In this document: piece after piece, positions 1 through 17,305 of the stretch
How the letters are laid out: each line of letters opens with the position of its first letter
Position numbering within the stretch: position 1 is the stretch's first letter
The notes under the pieces: model-generated
What the model saw: only the letters and a program-made list of their open reading frames with translations
Told to the model about the DNA's origin: nothing
Databases searched by the model: none
Program-made: the position numbers and the translations under genes
Source: Megaleporinus macrocephalus
Lineage: Eukaryota > Chordata > Actinopteri > Characiformes > Anostomidae
Assembly (NCBI GenBank): GCA_021613375.1
Contig: CM038720.1
Span: 41,364,949 to 41,428,948, forward strand
Reading direction: 5' to 3'
Length of the DNA stretch: 64,000 bases

Positions 1-191
1 AAGCTCCCTGCGTATCCGTATTTAACGTAGAGTATAAATGAGCCTTTAAACTCCACATAAAAGAAACATGAATAGAAAGGAAGTGAAAGTGAGCCGAGAC
101 GTTTCTTTTATGACCTCTTTTCAGCTTTTTTTGTTTTTTTTTTTTTATTTATTCAGTCCGCATACATATAAGTTTTGCTTTCACAGTAGAA

Positions 192-1073
192 CTACGGTGG
201 CCGAGAAGACTTAACGCGTGCAAACAGAAAAGACTTTCATCAAAACGTCTAATAGTGATGGGTAAATGATACCAATGCTTCGGAGCTTGTGTCAAGAAAT
301 TCAGGAAGTCGTTAATGAAGCGTGTATGGAGGCTTGCTTCGTTAAGGGCGAGTTATGTCACTGATGACGTCTGAAGCCTCGATGGTTCAGGACGTGGTTT
401 GAGTGTTGGCGTGATTTATTGTTTCTTAATAAACATTAAAGTCACCATCACCCCACCATCACTGTCCCATCTCTTAAAACCACTGCAGCAGTTTTAACAT
501 CAATATCTCACGTACTATTGGATTTATTTACTGACTGAGATCAGACTGGCAGTTAATTTAATTAACAGACCCACACAATCAAACACAGATCAGATCAACA
601 AATGAATGAACCACAGAAATTGAAATGAAGGTGTTTTATGTATATACTTGTTTCCATGCTGACAACGTTGCAAGAGGCCATCGCAAATAGTTGAAATGAC
701 TATAAAAGTCTTGGCCAGCAGGGGGTTCGTGTGCACATGAAGCTTTGAGTAATGAACCTTGGTTTGAACCAGCTGGAGGGAAAGCTTCAACGCTTCTAGA
801 GGCTTGATCTGATCATCACTAGTGTCTACTGAGAAGTTAGTCTGGATAGTTAGTAAATATAGACAAACTTAATTCTCATTAGACGCTACCGCGGCTCCGC
901 GTGGTTCTGTTTACATTGCGTCGCCGTATGTGGTCCCACGTCCTCTAAGTGTCCTCCAGAAACACTTCTGCTGTGTTGTGGGCAGTTTTGCAGCGCGTTC
1001 ATTGAATGTAGTGCCCGTTTTAATGAAAGTGTTTTCTGTTCGCAGCGTGTTGGGTCTTCTCGGCCACCGTAAT
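192..1073. mobile_element. inverted-repeat transposon with TACGGTGGCCGAGAAGAC ends
   Basis: The first about 50 bases (from 192) and the reverse complement of the last about 50 (to 1073) match closely: both open ACGGTGGCCGAGAAGAC and include ACAGAAAA and CTTTCAT. The 880-bp body has no transposase frame, so it is non-autonomous. It lies outside recognised genes, presumably in an upstream fry intron. The family is not named with confidence. Confidence 0.6.
250..830. mobile_element. nested element with AGTGATG/CATCACT ends
   Basis: Inside the previous element the sequence opens TAGTGATGGGTAAATGAT with repeated CTTCG/GAAGC words and closes GATCATCACTAGTG. This resembles common fish hAT-like elements with GAAGCTTCGA-rich ends. 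Boundaries are approximate. Confidence 0.4.
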
Positions 1074-1339
1074 AACTAATAAACAGAATTAAGACTAGAG
1101 TTATACGATGCACTGAACAGTCAATGCTTTTTCAGTACTGCAACGTCACAAACGATTCAATTCTTGAGCGTTTAATGCTTTCAATATTATATACAGCCCA
1201 GTAACTACTGTAGCTGTGTACAATGTTCACTGCACTGCACGGCGTGTCCAGTGTGTGGCGGCCTTGAGCAACTGAATCAGTGTTCTGAATAAGCCAATCA
1301 AATCATGCTACTAATTTGACTCACTTGAGAGACACACAC

Positions 1340-1540
1340 AAACCAGCTGTAGCAGCAGGAAAGCAGCAGCCCGCTCCGCTTAGCCTGGCCACACCCACAA
1401 TGAAGAATGACCCACCTCCCTAATAGTATCTGCTCTGTGGTGGTCCTGTGGGGGTCCTGATCATTAAAGAACAGAGTAATAAAGTATACAGAGAATCAGA
1501 TGAACTACAGTCTGTAAGTGGAGCTCCTGTATGGTCACTG
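1340..1540 (+). mobile_element. fragment of the palindromic element (one arm)
   Basis: 1405-1530 closely matches the arm seen at 16775-16895, 43385-43510 and 45895-46025 (GGTCCTGTGGGGGTCCTGAT, GAACAGAGTAATAAAGTATA). Only one arm is kept. The rest of 1074-1877 shows nothing recognisable before the fry microexon. Confidence 0.6.
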
Positions 1541-1877
1541 GCTGGTCAGTATGTGTGCTGTATGTATATCTAACCTATAGGCAGCAGCCCACAAACACAT
1601 TCCCTGTTTCTTTCTCTTCTATCCATTATGGATCCTCACCCTCACTCAGCTTCTCCTCACTTTGGTCTATGATTCATCTTCTGCATGAACGTGTAATCAG
1701 ACCTCCAGGCTTAATCCGATTACTGTGATCCACTAATGGTGGGGATCTGGTTTCTGCACTCTGTTGCTGCTCTGCTGGGGCGACTTCGGTCTTACTGTCT
1801 TACTGCATGCTCTTTTATTAACCCTGTGTTTCTCCTCTCCCAACTCTTTCTCGTCTTGTGACACGCTTACCGCGCAG

Positions 1878-8188
<6,311 letters not shown>

Positions 8189-9475
8189 CAGGAGGCCTGC
8201 AGCCCCCCGGACGAGCCCTGGCCTGGACCCCCCGACCACTGGATACCCCCTTAGACACCCAGCCTCTCCTGTTCCAGCCCCCCCTGCTTCCCCACGTTCC
8301 AGGCCAAAACCAGTGCGCTGTCTGGGAGTGCTGCTGCGCTTTCAAGGCTCTGTCCCACAAACTCACGCCCTACCTAGGGAAACTTGGAGTGTCCTTGCCT
8401 TTGTTGAACAGGAAGGGACACCTGAGGGTGAACATGTCTTCAGGTTCTCAGATGTGCAGCAATACCGGAGAGACGGAACTGCTACTGTGCGAAACTTCGG
8501 ATTAAGTCACTCAGTCACGTTTGTTTTTTAAGCTCTATAATTGCACTACGTTGAGTTTTCTAGAGACGACACCGCGAAGGAAGGGGACGTCCTGTTTGCT
8601 ACTGAGAATATGCTGCATTGTTATTATTATTTTCTCCTTCTTTGGTGAGGAAACGCCAAAGCTGGTAGGAACTCCTGCTACAGGTGTGTGTTGTGTATAT
8701 TGTCGACTGGGAAACGTGCAATGAAGGATCACTGAACTGGATGCCTTCCTGCTGTACTGCTCAAGAATGTTCCGAATGAACTCGACTTCCGTGACACGCC
8801 ATGGAGGCCACTGCTTTTTGTAACCGTTCTTTGGTCGAGAAGCTACAAGCTTGTGTGTTTGAGCCTACTCATCACTGATCCAGTACTCAACACTGAACTG
8901 AAACATATCAGAACCTGCACACACACACACACACATACGTAGACTCATGCTGACATCTAGCTGCCATATTAGTCAACACAAAACTAATAAGCTGAGCTGG
9001 TATATATATTAACGTACTGTTGATTAACGTCAGTGAGACCATGAGGCCCTTTACTTTTGGAGATGTTTCGCTTTCTACTGTATACCGACTTTGCCTCTAC
9101 GTCATTTGTATGGTCAAGATAATCCAGCGTTCGTCACGTTTTCATTTGAGAAGTCGCTCAGTGTCGGTCAAAACTGCCAAGCATGCGTTGTTGTATTTAC
9201 GATTAATTATTAGAACTATTTATTAACAAAAAAGATTTTAAGACAAAGACGCATTTGTAAAAAGTTCGAAAGGGAGCTCCTCTCATGCGGGTCAGTTTCG
9301 TTTGTCTTCAGAAACGCGTGCATGCCGGGAGAGATTGCACAGTTTTTCTTAGGGAAAAGTCTTAGTGTAGAGTTTTTCACCGTGTAAATACCTTTACGGC
9401 TTTTGTGAAGTGATTTTGTTTGGTGCTCCGTCAAGTGTCACGTCAAAATAAAGAACTATCAAGTGAACAAGTCCT
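8189..9475 (+). other. fry: fry 3' UTR with poly(A) signal
   Basis: Sequence after the fry stop has no further coding signal. An AATAAA at 9447-9452 is the first strong poly(A) hexamer in this stretch, followed by a GT-containing region. The 3' end near 9470 is inferred. The stretch includes a short CA repeat near 8917. Confidence 0.5.
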
Positions 9476-9499
9476 CGCATGCGCCTCAATCAATCACTG

Positions 9500-9845
9500 C
9501 TACTGTGTAAAAGTCTGGGGCGCCTACGCCGACAGTTTAAAAGCACTATATCTGATTAATAAGTGTATGTTCACCAGTAAGAACCCCAGATATCATTAGA
9601 TTGTGAAAGAAGTAGATCAGATCTTGATCCAGTTTGAAGAACAAAGTTAGGTTCCAGATTTCTCCTGGACGCCCCAGACATTGTATGAATGTGTTCAGTT
9701 CCTTCAGCAGCAAATCTTGATTTATCTTAATGAAGTACTGAGCAGTCAAAGCAGGTATTAGATGAGAACTGATAATAATACTGGGTTGTTTAGGAGAAGC
9801 TTGGAAAGAGTTAAATAAACACACTGACGTATGTAAAATCACTAC
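9500..9845 (-). mobile_element. fish repeat with GTAAAAGTCTGGGGCGCC end, copy 1
   Basis: Shares nearly all of its sequence with 39130-39475 and 53920-54245, for example the shared word GATCAGATCTTGATCCAGTT. It contains an open frame of about 98 codons ([15 protein letters not shown] in other copies) kept by sequence identity, not by coding selection. The 51-bp array starts at its edge in all three copies. Confidence 0.65.
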
Positions 9846-11490
9846 TTACTCTATTAATACTGTTTAATATTTAATAATAAAGTGTAAAAGCTCTACTTAC
9901 TCTATTAATACTGATTAATATTTAATAATAAAGTGTAAAAGCTCTACTTACTCTATTAATACTGATTAATATTTAATAATAAAGTGTAAAAGCACTACTT
10001 ACTCTATTAATACTGATTAATATTTAATAATAAAGTGTAAAAGTACTACTTACTCTATTAATACTGATTAATATTTAATAATAAAGTGTAAAAGCTCTAC
10101 TTACTCTATTAATACTGATTAATATTTAATAATAAAGTGTAAAAGTACTACTTACTCTATTAATACTGATTAATATTTAATAATAAAGTGTAAAAGTACT
10201 ACTTACTCTATTAATACTGTTTAATATTTAATAATAAAGTGTAAAAGCTCTACTTACTCTATTAATACTGATTAATATTTAATAATAAAGTGTAAAAGTA
10301 CTACTTACTCTATTAATACTGATTAATATTTAATAATAAAGTGTAAAAGCACTACTTACTCTATTAATACTGATTAATATTTAATAATAAAGTGTAAAAG
10401 TACTACTTACTCTATTAATACTGATTAATATTTAATAATAAAGTGTAAAAGCTCTACTTACTCTATTAATACTGTTTAATATTTAATAATAAAGTGTAAA
10501 AGTACTACTTACTCTATTAATACTGATTAATATTTAATAATAAAGTGTAAAAGCTCTACTTACTCTATTAATACTGTTTAATATTTAATAATAAAGTGTA
10601 AAAGTACTACTTACTCTATTAATACTGATTAATATTTAATAATAAAGTGTAAAAGTACTACTTACTCTATTAATACTGATTAATATTTAATAATAAAGTG
10701 TAAAAGTACTACTTACTCTATTAATACTGATTAATATTTAATAATAAAGTGTAAAAGTACTACTTACTCTATTAATACTGTTTAATATTTAATAATAAAG
10801 TGTAAAAGCTCTACTTACTCTATTAATACTGATTAATATTTAATAATAAAGTGTAAAAGCTCTACTTACTCTATTAATACTGTTTAATATTTAATAATAA
10901 AGTGTAAAAGCTCTACTTACTCTATTAATACTGATTAATATTTAATAATAAAGTGTAAAAGCACTACTTTATTAATACTGTTTAATATTTAATAATAAAG
11001 TGTAAAAGCTCTACTTACTCTATTAATACTGATTAATATTTAATAAAGTGTAAAAGCACTACTTACTCTATTAATACTGTTTAATATTTAATAATAAAGT
11101 GTAAAAGCTCTACTTACTCTATTAATACTGATTAATATTTAATAATAAAGTGTAAAAGCTCTACTTACTCTATTAATACTGTTTAATATTTAATAATAAA
11201 GTGTAAAAGCTCTACTTACTCTATTAATACTTAATAATAAAGTGTAAAAGCTCTACTTACTCTATTAATACTGATTAATATTTAATAATAAAGTGTAAAA
11301 GCTCTACTTACTCTATTAATACTGTTTAATATTTAATAATAAAGTGTAAAAGCTGTACTTACTCTATTAATACTGATTAATATTTAATAATAAAGTGTAA
11401 AAGCTCTACTTAATCTATTAATACTGTTTAATATTTAATAATAAAGTGTAAAAGCTCCACTTACTCTATTAATACTGTTTAATATTTCCA
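9846..11490 (+). repeat. 51-bp AT-rich minisatellite, about 32 units
   Basis: Unit contains ACTCTATTAATACTG, TTAATATTTAATAATAAAG and TGTAAAAGCTCTACTT. Each unit has AATAAA on the plus strand. Variants alternate GCTCTAC, GTACTAC and GCACTAC. It lies between fry and zar1l. Confidence 0.95.
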
Positions 11491-11599
11491 TAAAGCCAAC
11501 TTGGATTAAACGTTGTTGGGAGGTGGTGGTAGAATCATCAAGCAAGCACTTACTAGAGCAAGCTCTGCATACTATACATGTAGTCCAAAGAAAAAACTA

Positions 11600-11995
11600 T
11601 CCACGTCCAATTTTACTGATTATTTTTCTGCATATCAAAATATCAAATATTAGGATGTTATGTTTAGTGATACTGTATCAATTTTTAAAAACACAGTATC
11701 GACACACAGATTCCTGGCAGACAGTGAATCATTGTGTGTTGTGTTTAAACCTCTGACCACTAGATGGCAGTGTTGTAATCCATTTTCAGCTCCCCTCCAA
11801 CATTAACAAGCAGCACAAGGGTGCAGTGCTACTGTACACTATCAAACCTGTTTATATAGTGGTGTGTTTTAATAGTAGGACTTGAAAAAAATCACAGTTT
11901 ATCACTTTACTTGCAGTATTACAGTATATTGAATCGTGACTGCTGTATCAAGATATGTATTGTATCACCAAGTTTTTGCCAATACGCAGCCCTAG
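11600..11995 (+). mobile_element. dispersed element carrying a CTCF-core-like site, copy 1
   Basis: Shares ACACACAGATTCCTGGCAGA, CAACATTAACAAGCAGCACA and an end in ACGCAGCCCTA with 30800-31127 and, inverted, with 13875-14165. It contains CCACTAGATGGCAG at 11757-11770. Confidence 0.6.
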
Positions 11996-12099
11996 CTCAC
12001 ATGGTATGACTATTTATGCTAACAGGGTTAATGGACCAAGCTTTGAAAAACCTTCTGGTTCCATTAACTTACATGGAAAGTAAATATCTTCCTTACTAT

Positions 12100-12880
12100 A
12101 TATATATATACATATACACACACACACTTGCCTGCCACCACCCCGCCTCTTCCAAGGACCAATTTTTATTTCTAATATTACTAGTTTTCATTTAGTATAT
12201 GCTGTCATGTAGAGGGAGGACAATAAACATACAAACAGGGATTAGCCTGGGAGAATAAAGGATGAGGAAAAAAAAGCAAGCATATATACAAAAAAAAACA
12301 ATAAAAAAAAGAGTAAACAGAAGTTTTTACCCTCAGAGAGTGCACTGAATTAAAGCCATTATATTACCTACCATAAATTCTCACTATATAGCTTTTGTGG
12401 TACAGGAGATCTGTCCCATATACCATTTCATTTAACCTTGTTTCTTCACTCTGAAGTCTGAGCTCCTCCTCCACTGGCTGATCAACCCTAACCCTCATGA
12501 AGATGCTCTCCTCCTCCTCAGCCTGAATGACCAGAATTACCACAGTAGGTCTAAACATCTGCACCTTCTCACTGTGACAGAACCTTTAAGCGCTACATCA
12601 CATTCTCCTGAACTAGAACATCTATGAAACCTGTTGAAGCTGAGCTTCTTACTGTATCCCATCATATAACCTCATTAACTCTCTCTATCCAGGGTCAACC
12701 AGAGGAGGACAATCTCTTTCTCTCCATCCAAGGTTTACCAGAAAAGGATTGGGTCCCCCTAGAACCTGGGTTCCTCTCAAGGTTTCTTCCTTTTATTGAA
12801 GGAGTGGTTATAATGTTCATTGATCTTCCACCCAAACTCAGCATCAGCCAACTGTTCAGTCATAGTGAGTGAAATTTGAG
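12100..12880. repeat. unclassified decayed repeat sequence
   Basis: TA and CA runs near 12100-12130, an A-rich stretch at 12260-12310, then sequence with GGTTCCTCTCAAGGTTTCTT, a word common near the 3' ends of fish retroelements. No intact frame. 12881-13030 before the zar1l poly(A) site is plain. Confidence 0.3.
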
Positions 12881-13032
12881 ATGGACAGTCATTTCAGAAC
12901 TTTGTGGCCAATTTTTAAATCCAGATCTGTCTAATAGTCAGTCATGTGTTTAAGACGTTTAGTGTCATCTGCTGTCAGAGTGGGAAACGAGTGGGTTATG
13001 AAGGACGAGAGACGGAGAATGCTGCAGAACAT

Positions 13033-13038
13033 TTTATT
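13033..13038 (-). promoter_or_regulatory. zar1l: zar1l poly(A) signal
   Basis: TTTATT on the plus strand (AATAAA on the minus strand), 115 bases past the stop codon, giving a short 3' UTR. Confidence 0.55.
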
Positions 13039-13152
13039 TAGAGTTAAATACAAACATATTTTAATCAGTTATACAAAAAACACTTAATTCATCGCCATCG
13101 ATACCGATGATAAAACACAGACAGACAGACAGACTCTGGTCAGACGGGACAT

Positions 13153-13296
13153 TCAGACTATGTACTTGAAGCTGTAGGTGGTGTCGCAGGACAGTCTCTT
13201 CCCTCGGCAGCGGCCACACAGGTCCTGGCGGTGAGGCCTCCTCAGGTCGATGTGCCTTTGCTTCTGCACACAGGTGCAGTGCGTCTGCGCACACGT
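13153..13296 (-). CDS. zar1l: zar1l exon 4 and stop
   Basis: 47 codons plus TGA (13153-13155). It carries CAQTHCTC, HIDLRRPHRQ, CGRC and the terminal SFKYIV typical of ZAR proteins. Confidence 0.9.
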   Translation of the reverse strand, partial: TCAQTHCTCVQKQRHIDLRRPHRQDLCGRCRGKRLSCDTTYSFKYIV

Positions 13297-16201
13297 CTAG
13301 TAAAACACACACACACAGTTTACTAGGAGTAAAGAAGGAGGGCTCAGCTAGAACAGAGCTGTGTTCATCTCAAACCTGGCACTGAATAGACTCCACTCGG
13401 TACGGATTCAGCCCAGCCTGGCACTTCCTGCAGTGCTGCTTGAAGTAAACCTGGAACAGAAGCTGTGGTGAAGACCAGAGGAGGAGGTAAACATGGAGGA
13501 GGTTGTTGATCAAGTATAGAAGTTCGTTACCTTACAGGTTCCGGTGATGCACCACACGTAGGCGCTTTCCCAGCGAATATTGCACTTGTTGCAGTGGTAA
13601 AATCCATATTTCTGCTCCAGAAACTACAGAGAACAATTAAGGAAAGAGGTGAAGCCATCCTGTGGGGTAAGTGGGGTGGAGGGGCCTTTGGATCATAAAC
13701 ATTCACACTAATACCCACTTCCGGGGCTCAAACGTGGCCAAAGACCCCCAAAACTAAATGGACCATAAAAACCTTTTCACAGTGCTTGTGTATTTAGAAA
13801 CCATTGTGGGCTGCAACTACTCGGTTCTGATTCTAGAACCTTACTTGTGGGGTGTGAGTGAGAACTTGATTCTAGAGCCGTGGCAAGAACCTGGTGATAC
13901 AATACATATCACGATACAATATACTGCAAACAAATCCTACTATTAAAACACAGCACTGTATGAACAGGTTTGATAGTGTTTACAATAGCACTGCGCCCTT
14001 GTGCTGCTTGTTAATGTTGGAGTGGAGCTGAAAATGGATTACAACACTGACATCTAGTGGTTCAGAGGTTTAAACAACGATTCACTGTCCACCAGGAATC
14101 TGTGTAAAAGAATTGATCCAGTATCACCAAACATCTCAATATTCAATATTTTCTTACACCCCTACCAGACTCCAACATTAACCTAGTAAAAGCCAAACGG
14201 GATCTTCATGGATCTCCTTGATGTGTTTCTTTGGAAACCCACATATTAGATGTTTGAGAAATTAGGAACAAAGCTCAAGCTTTAGATTGAAGTTAGTTGG
14301 AGCTCTACAGCTTATAGTCTTAAGAAAATTGGAACACAGTTAATGGGTAGTTAATGCTATAATAAAAAATTGAAGTCTGGAAAACCAGATGCTGGAAAAT
14401 TGAAGACCAACACTTTAAACAGAAGACCTGTGGAACTCTTAGCTTGTAGAAATTCATCTCCAGTTTAAGACACTGGCCAGCCGCCTTGGTCAGCCCTTGT
14501 TTAACCCAAACACCTGAAAAATCCCAAGAGAGATGAAAGACAAGAGAGGGTCACAGCGAGCAGCGTCCTATAGCACACTCAGGGTCACCGTTAGTGGATA
14601 TGTTGGTAGGGAGTGTTAGTGATACTCAGCTACAGTCACTCCTCACAGACTGGTTTTACTGGAAGTGATACTGGGACACTTGATGCTGCGTGTGGTTACC
14701 TGGTGTCTGACGGAGACTAATCTTAAACCTGAGCAACATTAAACCTTCATCTACAGTCAGAGCTGCTGTCTAGAGAGGAACTGTAGGTGATCAGATACTG
14801 ACTGAACGTATTAGGAGGCTGTTTAACTATTTAAGGTGGAACAGGGGAATTCGAATAGGAAGCTAAAGGCACCAAACTGTTAGTGGCACTATTTAAGGTG
14901 GAACAGGGCGTTCTAAGCTGAAGGTAGCTTCATATAAGCTCCAGGATGTAACTGCTGCACTGTTTAAGGTGGAACGGGAAATTCTAATAGGAAGCTAAGA
15001 CCCCAGAATGTTATTGTGGCACTATTTAAGGTCGAACGGGGATTTCGAGTAAGAGGCTAAGGTGCCAGAATGCAACTGCAGTACCATTTAAGGTGGAGCG
15101 TGGAATTGGAAGCTAAAGGCACCATAACGTTATTGTAGCACTATTTAAGGTGGAACGTGGCGTTCTAAGCTGAAGGTAGCTTCACATAAGCTTCAGGATG
15201 CAACTGCTGCACCATTTAAGGTGGACCGGGGAATTCAAATAGGAAGCTAAGACCCCAGAATGTTATTGTGGCACTATTTAAGGTCGAACGGGGATTTCGA
15301 GGAAGAGGCTAAGGTGGCAGAATGCAACTGCTGTACCATTTAAGGTGGAGCGTGGAATTGGAATAGGAAGCTAAAGGCACCATAACGTTATTGTAGCACT
15401 ATTTAAGGTGGAACGGGGAATTCAAAGCGGAAGGTAGCTTCATATAAGCCTCAGGATGTAACTGCTGCACTATTTAAGGTGGAACGGGGAATTCAAAGCA
15501 GAAGTTAACTTTAGCCACGCCCTTCTTCAGGTTTACGTTCATTAACGGCTCCACCAGCAGACACCGACCTGGAAGCTGAGTCCTTTAGCTCCGCGGATCT
15601 GGGCGGCGTTTCTTGACGGACGCTGCTTCCCGTCCGGACTGTCCGGCTCAGTGTCGACCTCCTCCTCCTCCTCGTCATCTTCATCCTCATCCTCCTCTTC
15701 ACCAGCTTTCCCGTCGAGCCCAGCGCCGTCCTCACGCTCACTGGCGCGAGCCGACACCGAGAAAAACCTGCGGTCAAACACCGGTGAGTAGATGGCGAGA
15801 GGGCGCGAGAAGCGCACGTTGTTGACGGGGGTGCTGGGCAGGTCCGGGGGGAGGAGCGCGCCGCCGCGTTTCGGAGAGCCGAACTGCTCCTCGCGGTAGA
15901 AGAGCGTTTTGGGCCCGAGCGAGCACTGCACGGTCGCGTCCACCTTCGGGTTCACCTGCACGCCGAACTCCCGCGTGTTGGCTCTGCGCAGGCGCGGGGT
16001 CAGGTTGGGGTTGACCTGAGACAGGATGGCCTTGAGCTGCGTGCGCTTGTACAGTTCAAAGTAATCGGGAAGCTCGTGCAGCGGAAAGCCGCCCTTCTTG
16101 TTCCAGCTCTGGTACTTGAACTTGGCGTTGCCATGGTAAAACGGGATGAAGCCGGGATAGCCGTAAGTGCACGCGGGGAAAGGCAGGCCTAACTCCTCCA
16201 T
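13153..16201 (-). CDS. zar1l: zar1l, zygote arrest protein 1-like
   Basis: ZAR1-family proteins are oocyte RNA-binding factors that repress or stabilise maternal mRNAs around the oocyte-to-embryo transition. Joined exons: 15569-16201, 13531-13623, 13376-13450 and 13153-13296 on the minus strand, 314 aa, all phase 0. Seen: a family-typical N-terminal block (YKRTQLKAILSQVNPNLTPR about residue 50, then GVQVNPKVDATVQCSLGPKT), an acidic Asp/Glu run around residue 180, and a C-terminal 3CxxC-type zinc-binding domain with CNKC, CRKC, CQTC, CTC, CGRC and the ending YSFKYIV. Position next to fry favours zar1l over zar1; HIDLRRPHRQ in the zinc domain also fits. The start Met is the first in frame and is followed at once by the conserved block. 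In human, BRCA2 lies head-to-head with ZAR1L; that neighbour is missing here. Confidence 0.9.
13376..13450 (-). CDS. zar1l: zar1l exon 3
   Basis: 75 bp, 25 codons VYFKQHCRKCQ...CQ with two zinc-ligand Cys pairs. Acceptor TTCCAG, donor GTTTGA. Confidence 0.9.
13531..13623 (-). CDS. zar1l: zar1l exon 2
   Basis: 93 bp, 31 codons, beginning FLEQKYGFYHCNKCNIRWES, the start of the zinc-binding domain. Acceptor CTGTAG, donor GTAACG. Confidence 0.9.
13875..14165 (-). mobile_element. dispersed element, copy 2, inverted in zar1l intron 1
   Basis: Reverse-complement match to 11625-11990: TTGTGCTGCTTGTTAATGTT, GCTGAAAATGGATTACAACA. The CTCF-like core here has one substitution (CCACTAGATGTCAG, minus strand, 14047-14060). 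Confidence 0.6.
14166..14829. other. zar1l intron 1, no feature recognised
   Basis: About 660 bases without repeat structure or coding signal that fits zar1l in phase. Confidence 0.4.
14830..15515. repeat. about 62-71-bp tandem repeat with four-unit higher order
   Basis: Eleven units each start CTATTTAAGGTGGAACGGGG or a close variant. Four unit types (GGAAGCTAAAGGCACC; GAAGGTAGCTTCATATAAGC; GACCCCAGAATGTTATTG; GAGGCTAAGGTGCCAGAATG) recur in the same order, giving a higher-order period of about 255 bp. It ends about 50 bases from zar1l exon 1, inside intron 1. Confidence 0.85.
15569..16201 (-). CDS. zar1l: zar1l exon 1
   Basis: 211 codons from the ATG at 16201 down to ...GLSFQ, donor GTCGGT. 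GC-rich. It holds the N-terminal conserved block and the acidic run. The frame stays open for 8 more codons into the intron. Confidence 0.88.
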
Positions 16202-16335
16202 CGCGAGCGGGTGATAAGTCTCTTCCTCGCTGCGCGTTTATCTGTGTCCTCGCGCCCTGAACGAGCCAATTGAATGAATTGACCGAATCAATTCAATTGA
16301 TTGGCCACAGGTGTGCGCGCGGGGCGTCTGTGTTC
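16202..16335 (-). promoter_or_regulatory. zar1l: probable zar1l promoter region
   Basis: Just upstream of the zar1l ATG the minus strand shows a TATA-like GATAAACG near 16240, CCAAT-like boxes at about 16267 and 16300, and a CAGGTG E-box near 16308 next to CG-rich sequence. E-boxes and homeodomain-type AATTG sites are common in oocyte promoters. The start site is not visible, so this is inference. Confidence 0.3.
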
Positions 16336-16429
16336 AGTTTATTTTTCCCGCGCAGGTCTGTACAAGCCCCGCCCCCTGCGCCAGGATTGGATACTAGGTT
16401 ATACTTATACAGATCACATACAGTACAGT

Positions 16430-17305
16430 ATATACATACAGGAGCTCCACTTACAGACTGTAGTTCATCTGATTCTCTGTATACTTTATTACTCTGTTCT
16501 TTAATGATCAGGACCCCCACAGGACCACCACAGAGCAGATACTATTAGGGAGGTGGATCATTCTCAGCACCGCAGTGACACTGACGTGCTGGTGTGAGTG
16601 GATCAGACACAGCAGTGCTGCTGCTGGAGTGTGTAAACACTGTGTCCACTCACTGTCCACTCTATTAGACACTCCTACTACTTGCTGGTCCACCTTGTAG
16701 ATGTAAAGTCAGAGACAGTAGCTCATCTGCTGCTGCACAGTTTGTGTTCCTCTAGTTCCTCTGATCCACCTCCCTAATAGTATCTGCTCTGTGGTGGTCC
16801 TGTGGGGGTCCTGATCATTAAAGAACAGAGTAATAAAGTATACAGAGAATCAGATGAACTACAGTCTGTAAGTGGAGCTCCTGTATGGTCAGTGGAGCTG
16901 ATACAGTGGACAGTGAGTGTCGGTCCTGTATGGTCAGTGGAGCTGATACAGTGGACAGTGAGTGGAGGTCCTGTATGGTCAGTGGAGCTAATACAGTGGA
17001 CAGTGAGTGGAGGTCCTGTATGGTCAGTGGAGCTAATACAGTGGACAGTGAGTGGAGGTCCTGTATGGTCAGTGGAGCTGATACAGTGGACAGTGAGTGG
17101 AGGTCCTGTATGGTCAGTGGAGCTGATACAGTGGACAGTGAGTGGAGCTCCTGTATGGTCAGTGGAGCTGATACAGTGGACAGTGAGTGGAGGTCCTGTA
17201 TGGTCAGTGGAGCTGATACAGTGGACAGTGAGTGGAGGTCCTGTATGGTCAGTGGAGCTGATACAGTGGACAGTGAGTGGAGATATAAGGAGGTGGTTTA
17301 TGATA
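16430..17305. mobile_element. palindromic transposon, copy with one expanded arm
   Basis: The left arm (16430-16560, GACTGTAGTTCATCTGATTC, GGACCCCCACAGGACCACC) is repeated inverted from 16770. The middle has the shared words GTGTCCACTCACTGTCCACT and TTGCTGGTCCACCTTGTAGA. The right arm carries 45-bp repeats. Outer ends are truncated or diverged. Confidence 0.7.
16885..17282 (+). repeat. 45-bp minisatellite, about 9 units
   Basis: Unit has CTGTATGGTCAGTGGAGCTG and ATACAGTGGACAGTGAGTGG. 45 is a multiple of 3 and units lack stops, so open frames appear on both strands; none is a gene. Confidence 0.9.

Noticed and set aside
9546..9842. Recurring 98-codon frame (also at 39150-39446 and 53947-54234)
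   Set aside because: The three copies are one dispersed repeat; an internal deletion and differing ends show decay, and no protein family is recognisable.
14400..14520. Open stretch on the minus strand (VWVKQGLTKAAGQCLKLEMN) as an extra zar1l exon
   Set aside because: Phase does not fit zar1l exon 1, and exon 1 joins exon 2 directly to give the conserved family sequence.
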